Source: Sphingomonas tagetis (GTDB taxonomy: Bacteria; Pseudomonadota; Alphaproteobacteria; Sphingomonadales; Sphingomonadaceae). Taken from it: a stretch of DNA of 64,000 bases. A program made the position numbers and the translations under genes. The DNA lies in assembly GCF_024211275.1 (NCBI RefSeq), contig NZ_JAMLDX010000006.1, positions 124,001 through 188,000 of the forward strand, given 5' to 3'. The first letter of the stretch is position 1. Each line of letters starts with the position of its first letter. Shown in pieces: positions 17,245 to 26,610 of this stretch. Under the pieces are notes generated by a model. The model did no database searches and had not been told where the DNA came from. It saw only the letters and a program-made list of their open reading frames with translations.

Positions 17245-18783
17245 TTGACTCAGTTCAACACGCTCGGCCTGTCCGAGATCACCCTCGCCGCGCTCGCTGC
17301 GAAGGGTTACACCGAAGCAACGCCGATCCAGGCGCAGTCGATCCCGGCCCTGCTCGAAGGCCGCGATCTGCTCGGCATCGCGCAGACCGGCACCGGCAAG
17401 ACCGCCGCGTTCATGCTGCCCTCGATCGAGCGTCTCGTCGCCTCGAACAAGCGTCCCCAGCCGCGCGGCTGCCGCATGCTCGTCCTCGCCCCGACGCGTG
17501 AGCTGGCCAGCCAGATCGCCGAGAGCGCGCGCCAGTACAGCAAGGGTACGCGCCTGTCGGTCGCGACCGTGTTCGGCGGCACCTCGATCCACAAGAACAA
17601 GACCGACCTTGCGCGCGGCGTCGATATCGTCGTCGCCACCCCGGGCCGTCTCGTCGACCTGATCGACCAATGCTATGCGATCCTGCTCGGCATCGAAATC
17701 CTGGTGCTCGACGAAGCCGACCAGATGATGGACCTCGGCTTCATCCACGCGCTCAAGCGCATCGTCCGCGAGCTGCCGAGCAAGCGCCAGACTTTGTTCT
17801 TCTCGGCCACCATGCCCAAGACGATCCGCGACCTCGCCAACCAGTTCATCCATGAGCCGGTCGAAGTGAAGGTGACCCCGGTCGCCACCACTGCCGAGCG
17901 CGTCGAGCAGTTCGTCACGCACGTCAACCAGACCGAGAAGCAGTCGCTGCTGACGATCGCGCTGCGCGACGAGAGCGTCGAGCGCGCGCTGATCTTCACG
18001 CGCACCAAACATGGCGCCGACCGCGTCGTGAAGCTGCTCGCGGGCAACGGCATCGCCGCCAACGCGATCCACGGCAACAAGAGCCAGCCGCAGCGCGAGC
18101 GCGCGCTGGGTGAGTTCAAGTCGGGCAAGGTCAAGTTCCTGGTCGCGACCGACATCGCCGCACGCGGCATCGACGTGTCGGGCGTCAGCCACGTCTTCAA
18201 CTTCGAGCTGCCCAACGTGCCGGACCAGTATGTCCACCGTATCGGCCGCACCGCGCGCGCCGGCGCGACCGGCATGGCGATCAGCTATTGCGCGGACGAC
18301 GAGCGGACGTACCTGCGCGACATCGAGCGGCTGATCCGTCAGAAGATCACCGCCGTGCCGCTGCCCGAGGGCTTCCTCGCCGAGTCCGCCAAGATCAAGT
18401 CGACCCGCGCCCCGGTGGCGATGGGCCGCGACGAGCAGAACGGCCGCAACGGCCGCGCGATGCAGGATCGCGGCGGGCAGAACCGCAACGGCGCGGGCCG
18501 CAATGGCCAGCACGACCGCGGCCCGCGCGCCAACCCGCATGCCGCCAATTCAGGTGAGGGGCGCCGTCACGGCGAGCAGCCGCGCGGAGACCGTCCGCAG
18601 GGCGAGCGTCAGGCGCGTCCGGAAGGCCAGCGCCAGACGCTCGGCGCCAGCTTCGGCGGCGCGCGCGACGGTGCCGGCCAGCGGCCGCAGGGCGACCAGC
18701 CGCGCTTCTACGGCCCTCGCAAGAAGAAGTTCAGCGCACGTCCCGCCGGCAATGGCGGCCAGCGCGGCGGCGCCCAGCGCTAA
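17245..18783 (+). CDS. DEAD-box RNA helicase (RhlE-like)
   Basis: A 512-residue ATP-dependent RNA helicase. Motifs in order: Q-motif region YTEATPIQAQSIP, Walker A AQTGTGKTAAF, PTRELASQ, DEAD in LDEADQMMDLGF, SAT in FFSATMPK, and motif VI HRIGRTARAG. The last 150 residues are a low-complexity tail rich in Arg, Gly, Asn and Gln, which usually provides nonspecific RNA binding. I prefer the TTG at 17245, which has GAAGAG 6 bases upstream and gives MTQFNTLGLSE, over the ATG at 17212, which lacks a ribosome-binding site. Long leaders are common for cold-induced helicases, so autoregulation is possible. Confidence 0.9.
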   Translation: MTQFNTLGLSEITLAALAAKGYTEATPIQAQSIPALLEGRDLLGIAQTGTGKTAAFMLPSIERLVASNKRPQPRGCRMLVLAPTRELASQIAESARQYSKGTRLSVATVFGGTSIHKNKTDLARGVDIVVATPGRLVDLIDQCYAILLGIEILVLDEADQMMDLGFIHALKRIVRELPSKRQTLFFSATMPKTIRDLANQFIHEPVEVKVTPVATTAERVEQFVTHVNQTEKQSLLTIALRDESVERALIFTRTKHGADRVVKLLAGNGIAANAIHGNKSQPQRERALGEFKSGKVKFLVATDIAARGIDVSGVSHVFNFELPNVPDQYVHRIGRTARAGATGMAISYCADDERTYLRDIERLIRQKITAVPLPEGFLAESAKIKSTRAPVAMGRDEQNGRNGRAMQDRGGQNRNGAGRNGQHDRGPRANPHAANSGEGRRHGEQPRGDRPQGERQARPEGQRQTLGASFGGARDGAGQRPQGDQPRFYGPRKKKFSARPAGNGGQRGGAQR

Positions 18784-18804
18784 GCGATCACCGGCGCGGG
18801 TGGC

Positions 18805-19728
18805 TTAGCGCCCCCGCGCCGCATCGTCCTCCTGCGCAGCGATCAGGCTCGCAACGCGGTCGGCGCCGATCGTCGCCTCATTGCTCCCCCGCGAGATCAG
18901 CGGCGCGGCACGGCGATACAGCTCGAGCGCAGCCGCATAGGCCCGCTCCGCCTCGGCACACAGGCCCAGGTCGAACACGACCGAGGGATGGTTCGTCGCC
19001 TGCCCGTCCATCGCGGTCCACGCGGTGCAAGCCGCTCGAAGATCGCGCTGAGTCTGCTTGACCGCTTCCTTGAACGGCCGCTCCAGCGCCTTGGGCAGCC
19101 CGCGCGTGCTCTCGCGGAAACGGATCGAATAATCCTCCACCCGCGGCGCGATGTCGCGGCGTACTTCGCCCGCCACATCCATCACCATCCCGCGCATCGC
19201 CTCCTCGACCGTGCCCGGCGGATTCTTGCCGCGGCACCAGCTGCTCTCGTCGCGCCGCGTCTTCTCGACCGAATAGACGATGCGCCCGTCCGACCGCCGC
19301 TCGAGCCGCAGGTCGGCGGACAGGTTCACCACGCGCCGGATGCAATCGGTTTCGACCTCCGCCTCGCGCAGGCACTTGTCGTCTGCGCCGCGCTCGACGC
19401 ACTGCTTTTCCTTGCCCTTGTACTTGTTCTCCTGAACGCCGCTCGTCACCGCGCCGCCGAGCACGCCCTCCGGCCCCGGCCCCGCGCCGAACGCGCCGAT
19501 CAGCTGGAAATGCGGCCGCCCGTCGATATCGGGCTGCGACAATGCGCGCTCGATCGCCATCTCCAGTGCTCGCCCGTCGCGCCCCGAAAACCGATCGATT
19601 CCCAGCGAGCGCAGCACCGCTGCCTCACGGTGCGCCGCGGCGAATTTGCCCGTCATCCGCACCGCTTCCGCCGACGCGCTCGCCGGCCAAAGCATCACAG
19701 CAAGCGCTGCCACCAAGCTGAATTTCAT
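18805..19728 (-). CDS. Unknown secreted protein
   Basis: A 307-residue protein with a clear signal peptide, cleaved after PASASA, so it is probably periplasmic. I do not recognise the family. Four or more cysteines cluster around residues 115-190 in QCVERGADDKCLREAE, DCIRRV and WCRGKNPPG and could form disulphides. The C-terminal third (EAERAYAAALELYRRAAPLI) looks like a TPR-type helical pair. The start ATG at 19728 follows GGGGATC. The gene is convergent with the helicase gene (21 bases between stops) and divergent from rplK. Confidence 0.7.
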   Translation of the reverse strand: MKFSLVAALAVMLWPASASAEAVRMTGKFAAAHREAAVLRSLGIDRFSGRDGRALEMAIERALSQPDIDGRPHFQLIGAFGAGPGPEGVLGGAVTSGVQENKYKGKEKQCVERGADDKCLREAEVETDCIRRVVNLSADLRLERRSDGRIVYSVEKTRRDESSWCRGKNPPGTVEEAMRGMVMDVAGEVRRDIAPRVEDYSIRFRESTRGLPKALERPFKEAVKQTQRDLRAACTAWTAMDGQATNHPSVVFDLGLCAEAERAYAAALELYRRAAPLISRGSNEATIGADRVASLIAAQEDDAARGR

Positions 19729-19786
19729 GGTGATCCCCCGATTCTCCCGCCGCCAGTCTCGCATCGTGATCGCGGCCAACGCAACC

Positions 19787-19815
19787 TTGCGCCTCGCGCG
19801 CAAGTCCGCTAAGGG
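19787..19815 (+). promoter_or_regulatory. Possible rplK promoter
   Basis: TTGCGC (19787-19792) and TAAGGG (19810-19815) with a 17-base spacer lie about 110 bases before rplK. The -35 match is fair and the -10 weak; offered as a candidate only. Confidence 0.3.
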
Positions 19816-19893
19816 CGCGCGCTTCCAGAGCATCAGCAATGGAAACCTGCGGGAGAGTGCTTCGGCGCTCGTCTGTACCGCTAAACTTGAACC

Positions 19894-19909
19894 GGTCCGT
19901 TCGCGGACC
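19894..19909 (+). promoter_or_regulatory. UUCG hairpin in the rplK leader
   Basis: A perfect 6-bp stem GGTCCG/CGGACC capped by TTCG lies 16 bases before the rplK start. In enterobacteria L1 represses this operon by binding the rplK leader; whether this hairpin is part of such a site is inference. Confidence 0.45.
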
Positions 19910-19925
19910 AGCTAGAGAGTGAAAC

Positions 19926-20357
19926 ATGGCTAAGAAAATCACGGGCTATATCAAGCTCCAGGTGCCCGCGGGCGCCGCCAATCCCTCGCCGCCGATCGGC
20001 CCTGCGCTGGGTCAGCGCGGCGTCAACATCATGGAATTCTGCAAGGCGTTCAACGCGGCGACCGACGGCCAGGAAAAGGGCACGCCCCTCCCCACCGTCA
20101 TCACCGTCTATGCCGACCGCAGCTTCTCGTTCGAGACCAAGCAGCCGCCCGCGACGTACCTGATCAAGAAGGCCGCGAACCTCAAGTCGGGCTCGAAGGA
20201 GCCGGGCAAGATCTCGGCCGGCAAGATCAAGCGCTCGCAGCTCGCCGACATCGCGACCGCGAAGATGAAGGACCTGAACGCCAACGATCTCGACGCCGCG
20301 ACGCGGATCATCGAAGGCTCCGCCCGCGCGATGGGCCTCGAAGTGGTGGAGGGCTGA
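19926..20357 (+). CDS. rplK: 50S ribosomal protein L11
   Basis: L11 of the GTPase-associated centre of the large subunit, binding 23S rRNA helices 43/44. It is 143 residues long. The N-terminal proline-rich motif [18 protein letters not shown] (about residues 20-37) and the C-terminal rRNA-binding domain with [13 protein letters not shown] are intact. The start ATG at 19926 has GAGAGTGAAAC upstream. Four bases separate its stop from rplA, so they form a two-gene operon. The usual upstream partners secE and nusG are not present; an unrelated divergent gene sits there instead. Confidence 0.98.
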   Translation: MAKKITGYIKLQVPAGAANPSPPIGPALGQRGVNIMEFCKAFNAATDGQEKGTPLPTVITVYADRSFSFETKQPPATYLIKKAANLKSGSKEPGKISAGKIKRSQLADIATAKMKDLNANDLDAATRIIEGSARAMGLEVVEG

Positions 20358-20361
20358 GATC

Positions 20362-21060
20362 ATGGCAAAGCTGACGAAGAAGGCGAAGGCCTTGGCCGGC
20401 ACGGTCGACCGCGAGAAGCTGTACGGCGTCGACGAGGCGATCGCGCTCGCGCGCGCCAACGCCACCGCCAAGTTCGACGAGACGATCGAAGTCGCGCTGA
20501 ACCTCGGCGTCGATCCGCGCCACGCCGACCAGATGGTCCGCGGCGTGGTGACGCTGCCTAAGGGCACCGGCAAGACCGTGCGCGTGGGCGTGTTCGCCAA
20601 GGGCGCCAAGGCTGACGAAGCCCGCGAGGCCGGTGCGGACGTGGTCGGCGCCGAAGACCTGCTCGAGATCGTGCAGGGCGGCAAGATCGAGTTCGACCGC
20701 TGCATCGCGACCCCTGACATGATGGGTCTGGTCGGCCGCCTCGGCAAGGTACTGGGTCCGAAGGGCCTGATGCCGAACCCGAAGCTCGGCACCGTCACCA
20801 TGAACGTCGCCGAAGCGGTCAAGGCCGCCAAGGGCGGTCAGGTCGAGTATCGCGTCGAAAAGGCCGGCATCATCCATTCGGGCATCGGCAAGGCGTCGTT
20901 CCCGGCGGAAGACCTGCGCGCGAACTTCGACGCGCTGGTCGATGCGGTGGTCAAGGCCAAGCCGTCGGGCGCCAAGGGCAAGTATCTGCGCAAGGTCGCG
21001 GTCTCGTCCTCGATGGGCCCGGGCGTGAAGGTCGACGTCGCCGAGGTTTCGGCGATCTGA
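20362..21060 (+). CDS. rplA: 50S ribosomal protein L1
   Basis: L1 builds the mobile L1 stalk of the ribosome and in many bacteria represses its own operon. It is 232 residues long. Conserved parts include [52 protein letters not shown] and [17 protein letters not shown]. It follows rplK immediately and is closed by a strong terminator, so rplJ and rplL are not on the same transcript. Confidence 0.98.
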   Translation: MAKLTKKAKALAGTVDREKLYGVDEAIALARANATAKFDETIEVALNLGVDPRHADQMVRGVVTLPKGTGKTVRVGVFAKGAKADEAREAGADVVGAEDLLEIVQGGKIEFDRCIATPDMMGLVGRLGKVLGPKGLMPNPKLGTVTMNVAEAVKAAKGGQVEYRVEKAGIIHSGIGKASFPAEDLRANFDALVDAVVKAKPSGAKGKYLRKVAVSSSMGPGVKVDVAEVSAI

Positions 21061-21081
21061 TCCTTCGCTGCCAGCGAGACA

Positions 21082-21113
21082 AAAAGGGCCGGGGGAAACT
21101 CCGGCCCTTTTTT
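21082..21113 (+). terminator. Rho-independent terminator after rplA
   Basis: AAAAGGGCCGG pairs with CCGGCCCTTTT around the loop GGGAAACT, followed by more T. It ends the rplK-rplA operon about 22 bases after the stop. Confidence 0.92.
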
Positions 21114-21209
21114 CTTGTCCGGAATGGCCGAAATCCGCCGCTTTCGCCGCGCCGGTGGCTGAATCTTAACGCTCGCCCGCTACCACTCCCCCATGGGCTT
21201 GGGGCAGGC

Positions 21210-22379
21210 ATGAACGCATTCACCGCCATCGACACGGCAAGCGGCACTGCCGCTGCGCCGGCGCTGCATGCCGAGCCCGTGGCCCAATTCGTGCGCCTCG
21301 ACGCGGCCACCCCCGTTTTCGCTGCCGAATGGGACGATCTCGCTGCCCATGCCGCCGAGCCCAATGCCTTTGTGGAACGCTGGTTCCTCACCGCCAGCGC
21401 GCCGCTCGCCGATACCAGCGTGCGCCTGCTTGCAATCCGCGACCGCGGCACGCTGATCGGCCTGCTTCCGCTCGCTCGCGGCAGCCATTATGGTCGCCTG
21501 CCCATCGCGCATGTCGAGAACTGGCTGCACTATCACGCCTTCCTCGGCGGCCCGCTGCTGCGCCGTGGCCATGAGCAAGCCGCCTGGACCGCGATCCTCG
21601 CCACGCTCGACGCCGACCCCGCCTCGACCGGCCTGCTTCATCTCACCAACCTGGTCGAGCATGGCCCGGTCCACACCGCCCTGCTCGCCACGGCAAACCG
21701 CCCGTGCGACACCGTCCACCGCATAGAGCGCGCGATGCTCGCCAGCGATCTCAATCCCGACGCCTATTACGCCGCCACCGTTCGCAAGAAGAAGCGCAAG
21801 GAAATCGGCCGCCTCCAGTCGCGCCTCGCCGAACTCGGCAGTGTCACCACGCGCCGCCTCCCCGAGACCGGCGAGCTCGACGAGTGGATCGACACCTTCC
21901 TCCATCTCGAAAAATCCGGCTGGAAAGGCCGCGCCGGTTCCGCGCTCGCCTGCCAGCCCGAAACCGCCCAATTCTTCCGCGACGCGCTCCACGGCGCGCA
22001 TGCCGCCGGCAAGCTCGAAATGCTGCGGCTTCAGGTCGACGACCGCACCATCGGCATCCTTGTGAACTTCCTCGCCGCGCCCGGCAGCTTCTCGTTCAAG
22101 ACCGCGTTCGACGAGGACTTCGCCCGCTACTCCCCCGGCGTCCTGATCCAGCTCGCCAATCTCGGCATCCTCGCCCGCAGCGACATCGCCTGGATGGACA
22201 GTTGCGCCGCCGAAAACCACCCGATGATCAACAGCCTGTGGGGCGAGCGCCGCAGCATCGTCCGCGTCACCTTGCCCCTCGCCGGCTGGCGCAGCCGCGC
22301 GCTGTTTCATGCCGCACGTACCGCGGAACGCGCCGCCGCCGCGCTGAAACGCAGTCCCGCCCCGGAGCCCGCAGCATGA
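21210..22379 (+). CDS. GNAT acyltransferase, CelD/FemAB-like (first of a coupled trio)
   Basis: A 389-residue cytoplasmic protein of the double-GNAT CelD/BioF2-like acyltransferase group. The first half has WDDLAAHAAEPNAFVERWFL, the usual entry into these proteins. The second half carries RKKKRKEIGRLQSRLAELG followed by the acyl-CoA fold with LHLEKSGWKGRAGSAL and FSFKTAFDEDFARYSPGVLI. Such enzymes transfer acyl or aminoacyl groups to amines on sugars, lipids or peptides; the substrate here is unknown. The stop overlaps the start of the JmjC gene by four bases (ATGA). The start ATG at 21210 lies after GGGGCAGGC. Confidence 0.75.
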   Translation: MNAFTAIDTASGTAAAPALHAEPVAQFVRLDAATPVFAAEWDDLAAHAAEPNAFVERWFLTASAPLADTSVRLLAIRDRGTLIGLLPLARGSHYGRLPIAHVENWLHYHAFLGGPLLRRGHEQAAWTAILATLDADPASTGLLHLTNLVEHGPVHTALLATANRPCDTVHRIERAMLASDLNPDAYYAATVRKKKRKEIGRLQSRLAELGSVTTRRLPETGELDEWIDTFLHLEKSGWKGRAGSALACQPETAQFFRDALHGAHAAGKLEMLRLQVDDRTIGILVNFLAAPGSFSFKTAFDEDFARYSPGVLIQLANLGILARSDIAWMDSCAAENHPMINSLWGERRSIVRVTLPLAGWRSRALFHAARTAERAAAALKRSPAPEPAA

Positions 22380-23266
22380 CCGCCCCGCTCGCCCGCCTGA
22401 CCCAGGGCACCGTGTTCGACGCGCAAGCCCGCGCGCACTTCGCCGCCATCTATCCCGAGCGATCGGGCAAGCTCACCCACGGCCTTGCCGGCCACCCGCT
22501 GTTCGAGCTTGAAGCACTGGTCGAGCTCTCGCAGCGCATCCGCCCGGTCGATGTCGAACAGAACCTCGCCGACCTGCCGATCGAGGTCGATCCGTCGACC
22601 GTCCAGCATAACGGCCTCTCAGTCGCCGACTCGATCCGCTCGATCGAGGCGAACGGCTCGTGGATGGTCCTCAAATTCGTCGAGCAGGACCCGATCTACC
22701 GTGCGCTGCTCGATGACATCCTCGACGAGCTCGAACCCTTCGTCCGCCCGCGCACCGGCCGCATGTACAAGCGCGAGGCGTTCATCTTCGTCTCCTCGCC
22801 CAACGCGGTCACGCCATTCCACATGGACCCCGAGCACAACATCCTGATGCAACTGCGCGGCAGCAAGACGATGACGCTGTTCCCCGCCGCCGACCCCGAA
22901 CTCACCCCCGGCGAGCTGCAGGAGGCGTTCCACCGCGGCAGCCATCGCAACCTGCCCTTTCACGATGCATTTGCACCCAAGGGCCAGCCGATCACGCTGA
23001 CCCCCGGCGAAGGCCTCTACGTCCCGGTCAAGGCGCCGCACTGGGTGCAGAACGGCCCCGCCACCTCGGTCTCGCTGTCGGTCACCTGGCGCTCGGAATG
23101 GAGCTATCGCGAAATGGACGCGCACGCCTTCAACGCGATGCTGCGCAAGGCGGGCCTCAACCCCCGCCTCCCCGCGCGCCACCCCGGCCAGAATCTGCTC
23201 AAGGCCTATGCCTGGCGCGCGCTCAACAAGCTCAAGCGCACGACCGCAAGCAACGGCGCCGAATGA
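22376..23266 (+). CDS. FIH-like JmjC / cupin-like Fe(II)-2-oxoglutarate oxygenase
   Basis: A 296-residue predicted hydroxylase. The Fe-binding triad is visible as HMD in TPFHMDPEHN and a distal His in PHWVQNG. After the first His the spacing and context QLRGSKTMTLFP mirror the FIH-type pattern, with a Lys 15 residues after the His at the position that binds 2-oxoglutarate. The cupin strands and the GLYVPVKAPHW turn fit the family. Substrates of bacterial members include amino acids, peptides and ribosomal proteins; none can be assigned here. It is coupled by ATGA overlaps to an acyltransferase on each side, which suggests a shared substrate modified by both acylation and hydroxylation. Confidence 0.82.
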   Translation: MTAPLARLTQGTVFDAQARAHFAAIYPERSGKLTHGLAGHPLFELEALVELSQRIRPVDVEQNLADLPIEVDPSTVQHNGLSVADSIRSIEANGSWMVLKFVEQDPIYRALLDDILDELEPFVRPRTGRMYKREAFIFVSSPNAVTPFHMDPEHNILMQLRGSKTMTLFPAADPELTPGELQEAFHRGSHRNLPFHDAFAPKGQPITLTPGEGLYVPVKAPHWVQNGPATSVSLSVTWRSEWSYREMDAHAFNAMLRKAGLNPRLPARHPGQNLLKAYAWRALNKLKRTTASNGAE

Positions 23267-24321
23267 CCGCGAATTTCCCCCGGATCGAGGCCGAAACCGA
23301 CGCGCGAATCCTCGATTCGCTGCAATCGGTCGCGCTCGACGCGGGCGGCGCGCTCGACCGGCGCATCCAGCCGGGCCTGTACGACCGGCTCGACTGGCTC
23401 GACCTCACGCGCAGCCAGCTCTGGCCCGACACACCACTTGCCATCGCGGCGGTTCGGCAGGGCAGCGATGCGCTGTGGTTGCCGATCCGCGACGACGGCC
23501 ATCGCCACGGCCGCGCGCTCGCCAGCTGGTACACGCTTGCCTTCGCCCCGCTATTCACCCCGCACACCGGTCCCGACACGCGCGCCGAGCTGCTCGGCGA
23601 GGCGGCCCGCCGCCTGCGCAAGCGCTTCGCCACGATCAACCTCTGGCCGCTCGAACCCGCGGACGCCGCCGCGCTACAACGCGCCTTCGCCGCCAATGGC
23701 TGGCTGGCTCGCGACCAGTTCGAGGCAGCGCACTGGGTCGCGCACACGCAAGGGCTCGACTTCGACGCCTATTGGGAACGCCGCGCGTCCAAGCTGCGCA
23801 ACACGGTCCGCCGCCGCGCCAAAAAGTCGGCGGTCGAAACGCGCGTCCATGACCGCTTCGATGCCCAGGCATGGTCCGCCTATGAGGCGATCTACGCCGC
23901 CAGCTGGAAACCCGCCGAAGGCTCGATGGCCTTCCTCCGCGCGCTCGCCGAGCAGGAAAGCGCCGCCGGCACGCTTCGCCTCGGCCTCGCCTGGCGTGAG
24001 GGCCGCCCCGTCGCCGCACAGTTCTGGACGGTCGAGAACGGCACCGCCACGATCCACAAGCTCGCCCATCTCGAAAGCGAGCGCGAGCATTCGCCCGGCA
24101 CCTTGCTGTCCGAAGCGATGTTCCGCCACGTCCTCGATCACGATCGACCGGACCTCATCTCCTATGGCAATGGCAACGAGCCCTACAAAGCCGAATGGAT
24201 GGACGAACGCCGTGTCCGCCACCGCCTCCAGCTGTTCAACCTGCGCAGCCTGACCGGCCTTTCGCGCGCCGCCACCAAGGCATGGCGGTCAGCCCTCGCC
24301 AAGCGCCCGCTTTTCCGCTAA
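23263..24321 (+). CDS. GNAT acyltransferase (third of the coupled trio)
   Basis: A 352-residue acyltransferase related to, but clearly diverged from, the first member of the trio. The C-terminal GNAT part shows DFDAYWERRASKLRNTVRRR (the basic segment typical of this group), YEAIYAASWKPAEGS and the ending HDRPDLISYGNGNEPYKAEWM. No signal peptide or membrane segment is seen. The ATG overlaps the JmjC stop (ATGA), so all three proteins are probably made in fixed ratio. The next gene, a helicase, begins about 50 bases later and has its own ribosome-binding site. Confidence 0.78.
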   Translation: MTANFPRIEAETDARILDSLQSVALDAGGALDRRIQPGLYDRLDWLDLTRSQLWPDTPLAIAAVRQGSDALWLPIRDDGHRHGRALASWYTLAFAPLFTPHTGPDTRAELLGEAARRLRKRFATINLWPLEPADAAALQRAFAANGWLARDQFEAAHWVAHTQGLDFDAYWERRASKLRNTVRRRAKKSAVETRVHDRFDAQAWSAYEAIYAASWKPAEGSMAFLRALAEQESAAGTLRLGLAWREGRPVAAQFWTVENGTATIHKLAHLESEREHSPGTLLSEAMFRHVLDHDRPDLISYGNGNEPYKAEWMDERRVRHRLQLFNLRSLTGLSRAATKAWRSALAKRPLFR

Positions 24322-24375
24322 GGGCCACGCCAACCGCGCGCCGCGCCTTTCGCCTGCGCGCCACATTTGAGGCCC

Positions 24376-26091
24376 ATGACCTTCCCGAACCTCCCCACCA
24401 GCCTCGCCGAGGCGCTGGCCGCACGCGGCTATACCGATCTCACTCCGGTGCAGGCCGCCGTCGTGCAGGACGACGCCAATGGCCGCGACCTGCTCGTCTC
24501 CGCGCAGACCGGCTCGGGCAAGACCGTCGCCTTCGGCCTCGCCATGGCCGACGATCTGCTGGCGGACGGCGTGCTGCCGCCGCCGGGCCTGCCGCTCGCG
24601 CTGGTCATCGCCCCGACGCGTGAGCTGGCGCTTCAGGTCGCCAAGGAACTGGCCTGGCTTTACGCCTCCGCCGGCGCGCGCATCTCGACCTGTGTCGGCG
24701 GCATGGACGCCTCGCGCGAACGCCGCGCGCTGTCGCACGGCACGCATATCGTGGTCGGCACGCCGGGCCGGCTGCGCGATCATCTGGAGCGCGGCGCGCT
24801 CGACTTGTCCAAGGTCCGTGTCGCCGTGCTCGATGAAGCCGACGAGATGCTCGACATGGGCTTTCGCGAGGAACTCGAAGCGCTGCTCGACGCGACGCCG
24901 GCCCAGCGCCGCACCTTCCTGTTCTCGGCCACCTTGCCCAAGCCGATCGTGGCGCTCGCCAAGCGCTATCAGCGCGACGCGCACCGTATCTCCACCGTCG
25001 GCGAGGATCGCGGTCATGGCGACATCGCCTATCAGGCGATCGCCGTCGCCCCGGCCGATATCGAACATGCCGTGATCAACCTGCTGCGCTTTCATGAGGC
25101 GGAGACGGCGATGCTGTTCTGCGCCACGCGCGACAATGTCCGTCACCTCCATGCCGGCCTGACCGAGCGCGGTTTCGCCGCCGTCGCCCTCTCCGGCGAG
25201 CACAGCCAGAACGAGCGCAACGCCGCGCTTCAGGCGCTGCGCGATCGCCGTGCAAGAGTGTGCGTCGCGACCGATGTCGCCGCGCGCGGCATCGATCTGC
25301 CGACGCTCAGCCTGGTCGTCCATGTCGAGCTGCCGCGCGACGCCGAGACGCTCCAGCACCGCTCAGGCCGCACCGGCCGCGCCGGCAAGAAGGGCACGGC
25401 GGTTCTGATCGTCCCCTATCCCCGCCGCCGCCGCGTCGAGATGACGCTCAAACAGGCCAAGATCGCGGCGGAATGGCTGCCGGTGCCAAGCATCGAGGAC
25501 ATCCGCGCCAAGGACCGCGACCGGCTGATGGAAAAGCTGATCGCCCCGGTCGAGATCGACGACGAGGACCGCAACCTTGCCGAGGCGTTGCTCGAGCAGA
25601 AGACCCCGATCGAAATCGCCGCCGCGCTGGTTCAGGCCCATCGCGCGTCGATGCCCGCGCCCGAGGAGCTGATCGACCGCGGGCCGGCCGACCAGCGCGC
25701 GCCGGTCCACCGCCCCGGCTTTGACGACACGGTGTGGTTCGCGATCAATATCGGCCGCCGCCAGAATGCCGATCCGCGCTGGATCCTGCCGCTGATCTGC
25801 CGCCGCGGCCATGTCACCAAGCAGGAGATCGGCGCGATCCGCATCGGCGCGGGCGAAACCCGCTTCCAGGTGCCGCGCGCCATCGCCGACCGTTTCGCCA
25901 AGGAAGTCGCCAAGTCGGCCGGTCCCGACGACGAGGATGTCCGCATCGCCGTCGCTGATGGCCCACCCCCGCCCGGCACGCGCGGCGACCACGAACCGCG
26001 CCGCGGCGGCCCACCGCGCAACCACGACCGCGCCGTACATCGCGCCCGACCCGCCAAGCCCCACCATCGGGGCAAGCCGCCGAAGAAGTGA
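24376..26091 (+). CDS. DEAD-box RNA helicase with DbpA-type RNA-binding domain
   Basis: A 571-residue helicase. Motor motifs: Q-region YTDLTPVQAAVV, Walker A AQTGSGKTVAF, PTRELALQ, LDEADEMLDMGF, FSATLPKP, HRSGRTGRAG. After a linker, residues about 450-530 form a DbpA/CsdA-type RNA-binding domain (WFAINIGRRQNADPRWILP and RVPRAIADRFAKEV-like FQVPRAIADRFAKEV), which in DbpA directs the enzyme to 23S rRNA. The tail is rich in Pro, Arg and His. A role in large-subunit assembly or cold adaptation is likely by family. The ATG at 24376 follows TGAGG; a TTG three codons earlier is less likely. The stop overlaps the start of the YaiI gene. Confidence 0.88.
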   Translation: MTFPNLPTSLAEALAARGYTDLTPVQAAVVQDDANGRDLLVSAQTGSGKTVAFGLAMADDLLADGVLPPPGLPLALVIAPTRELALQVAKELAWLYASAGARISTCVGGMDASRERRALSHGTHIVVGTPGRLRDHLERGALDLSKVRVAVLDEADEMLDMGFREELEALLDATPAQRRTFLFSATLPKPIVALAKRYQRDAHRISTVGEDRGHGDIAYQAIAVAPADIEHAVINLLRFHEAETAMLFCATRDNVRHLHAGLTERGFAAVALSGEHSQNERNAALQALRDRRARVCVATDVAARGIDLPTLSLVVHVELPRDAETLQHRSGRTGRAGKKGTAVLIVPYPRRRRVEMTLKQAKIAAEWLPVPSIEDIRAKDRDRLMEKLIAPVEIDDEDRNLAEALLEQKTPIEIAAALVQAHRASMPAPEELIDRGPADQRAPVHRPGFDDTVWFAINIGRRQNADPRWILPLICRRGHVTKQEIGAIRIGAGETRFQVPRAIADRFAKEVAKSAGPDDEDVRIAVADGPPPPGTRGDHEPRRGGPPRNHDRAVHRARPAKPHHRGKPPKK

Positions 26092-26543
26092 GCGCCGTGC
26101 GCATCCTCGTCGATGCCGACGCCTGCCCGGTCAAGGATGAGGTGTACAAGGTCGCGTGGCGGCGCGCGGTGCCGGTGACGATCGTCGCCAACAGCTTCAT
26201 CCGCATCCCCGATCACCCGCTGATCGACCGCGAGGTCGTCTCCGACGGCTTCGACGCGGCGGACGACTGGATCGCGGAACAGGCGGGGCCGAAGACGGTG
26301 GTGATCACCGCCGACATCCTGCTCGCCGACCGCTGCCTCAAGGCCGGCGCCACGGTCCTGTCGCCGACCGGCAAGCCGTTCACGCTCGCTTCGATCGGCG
26401 CCGCCATCGCCACCCGCGCGATCATGGCGGACCTGCGCGCGGGCGGCGACCAGCTCGGCGGCCCCGCCCCCTTCGCCAAGGCCGACCGTTCGCGCTTCCT
26501 CCAGTCGCTCGACGAAGCGCTCGTCCGTCTCGCTCGCGCATAA
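26088..26543 (+). CDS. YaiI/YqxD family protein (DUF188)
   Basis: A 151-residue protein of the UPF0178 family, which has a PIN-like nuclease fold. The acidic cluster is intact: ILVDADACPVKDE at the N-terminus, DAADDWIAEQA in the middle and ITADILLADRCLKAGA. RNA cleavage is plausible from the fold but has not been shown. GTG at 26088 overlaps the helicase stop TGA (GTGA), so it is translationally coupled to an RNA helicase, which fits an RNA-related role. Confidence 0.85.
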   Translation: MSAVRILVDADACPVKDEVYKVAWRRAVPVTIVANSFIRIPDHPLIDREVVSDGFDAADDWIAEQAGPKTVVITADILLADRCLKAGATVLSPTGKPFTLASIGAAIATRAIMADLRAGGDQLGGPAPFAKADRSRFLQSLDEALVRLARA

Positions 26544-26610
26544 GCAATCCGCAATCGCACTCGTTGCGCAGGCGTGATAATCACGCCGCGTCCCCGGCTT
26601 GGAGGCGCGC

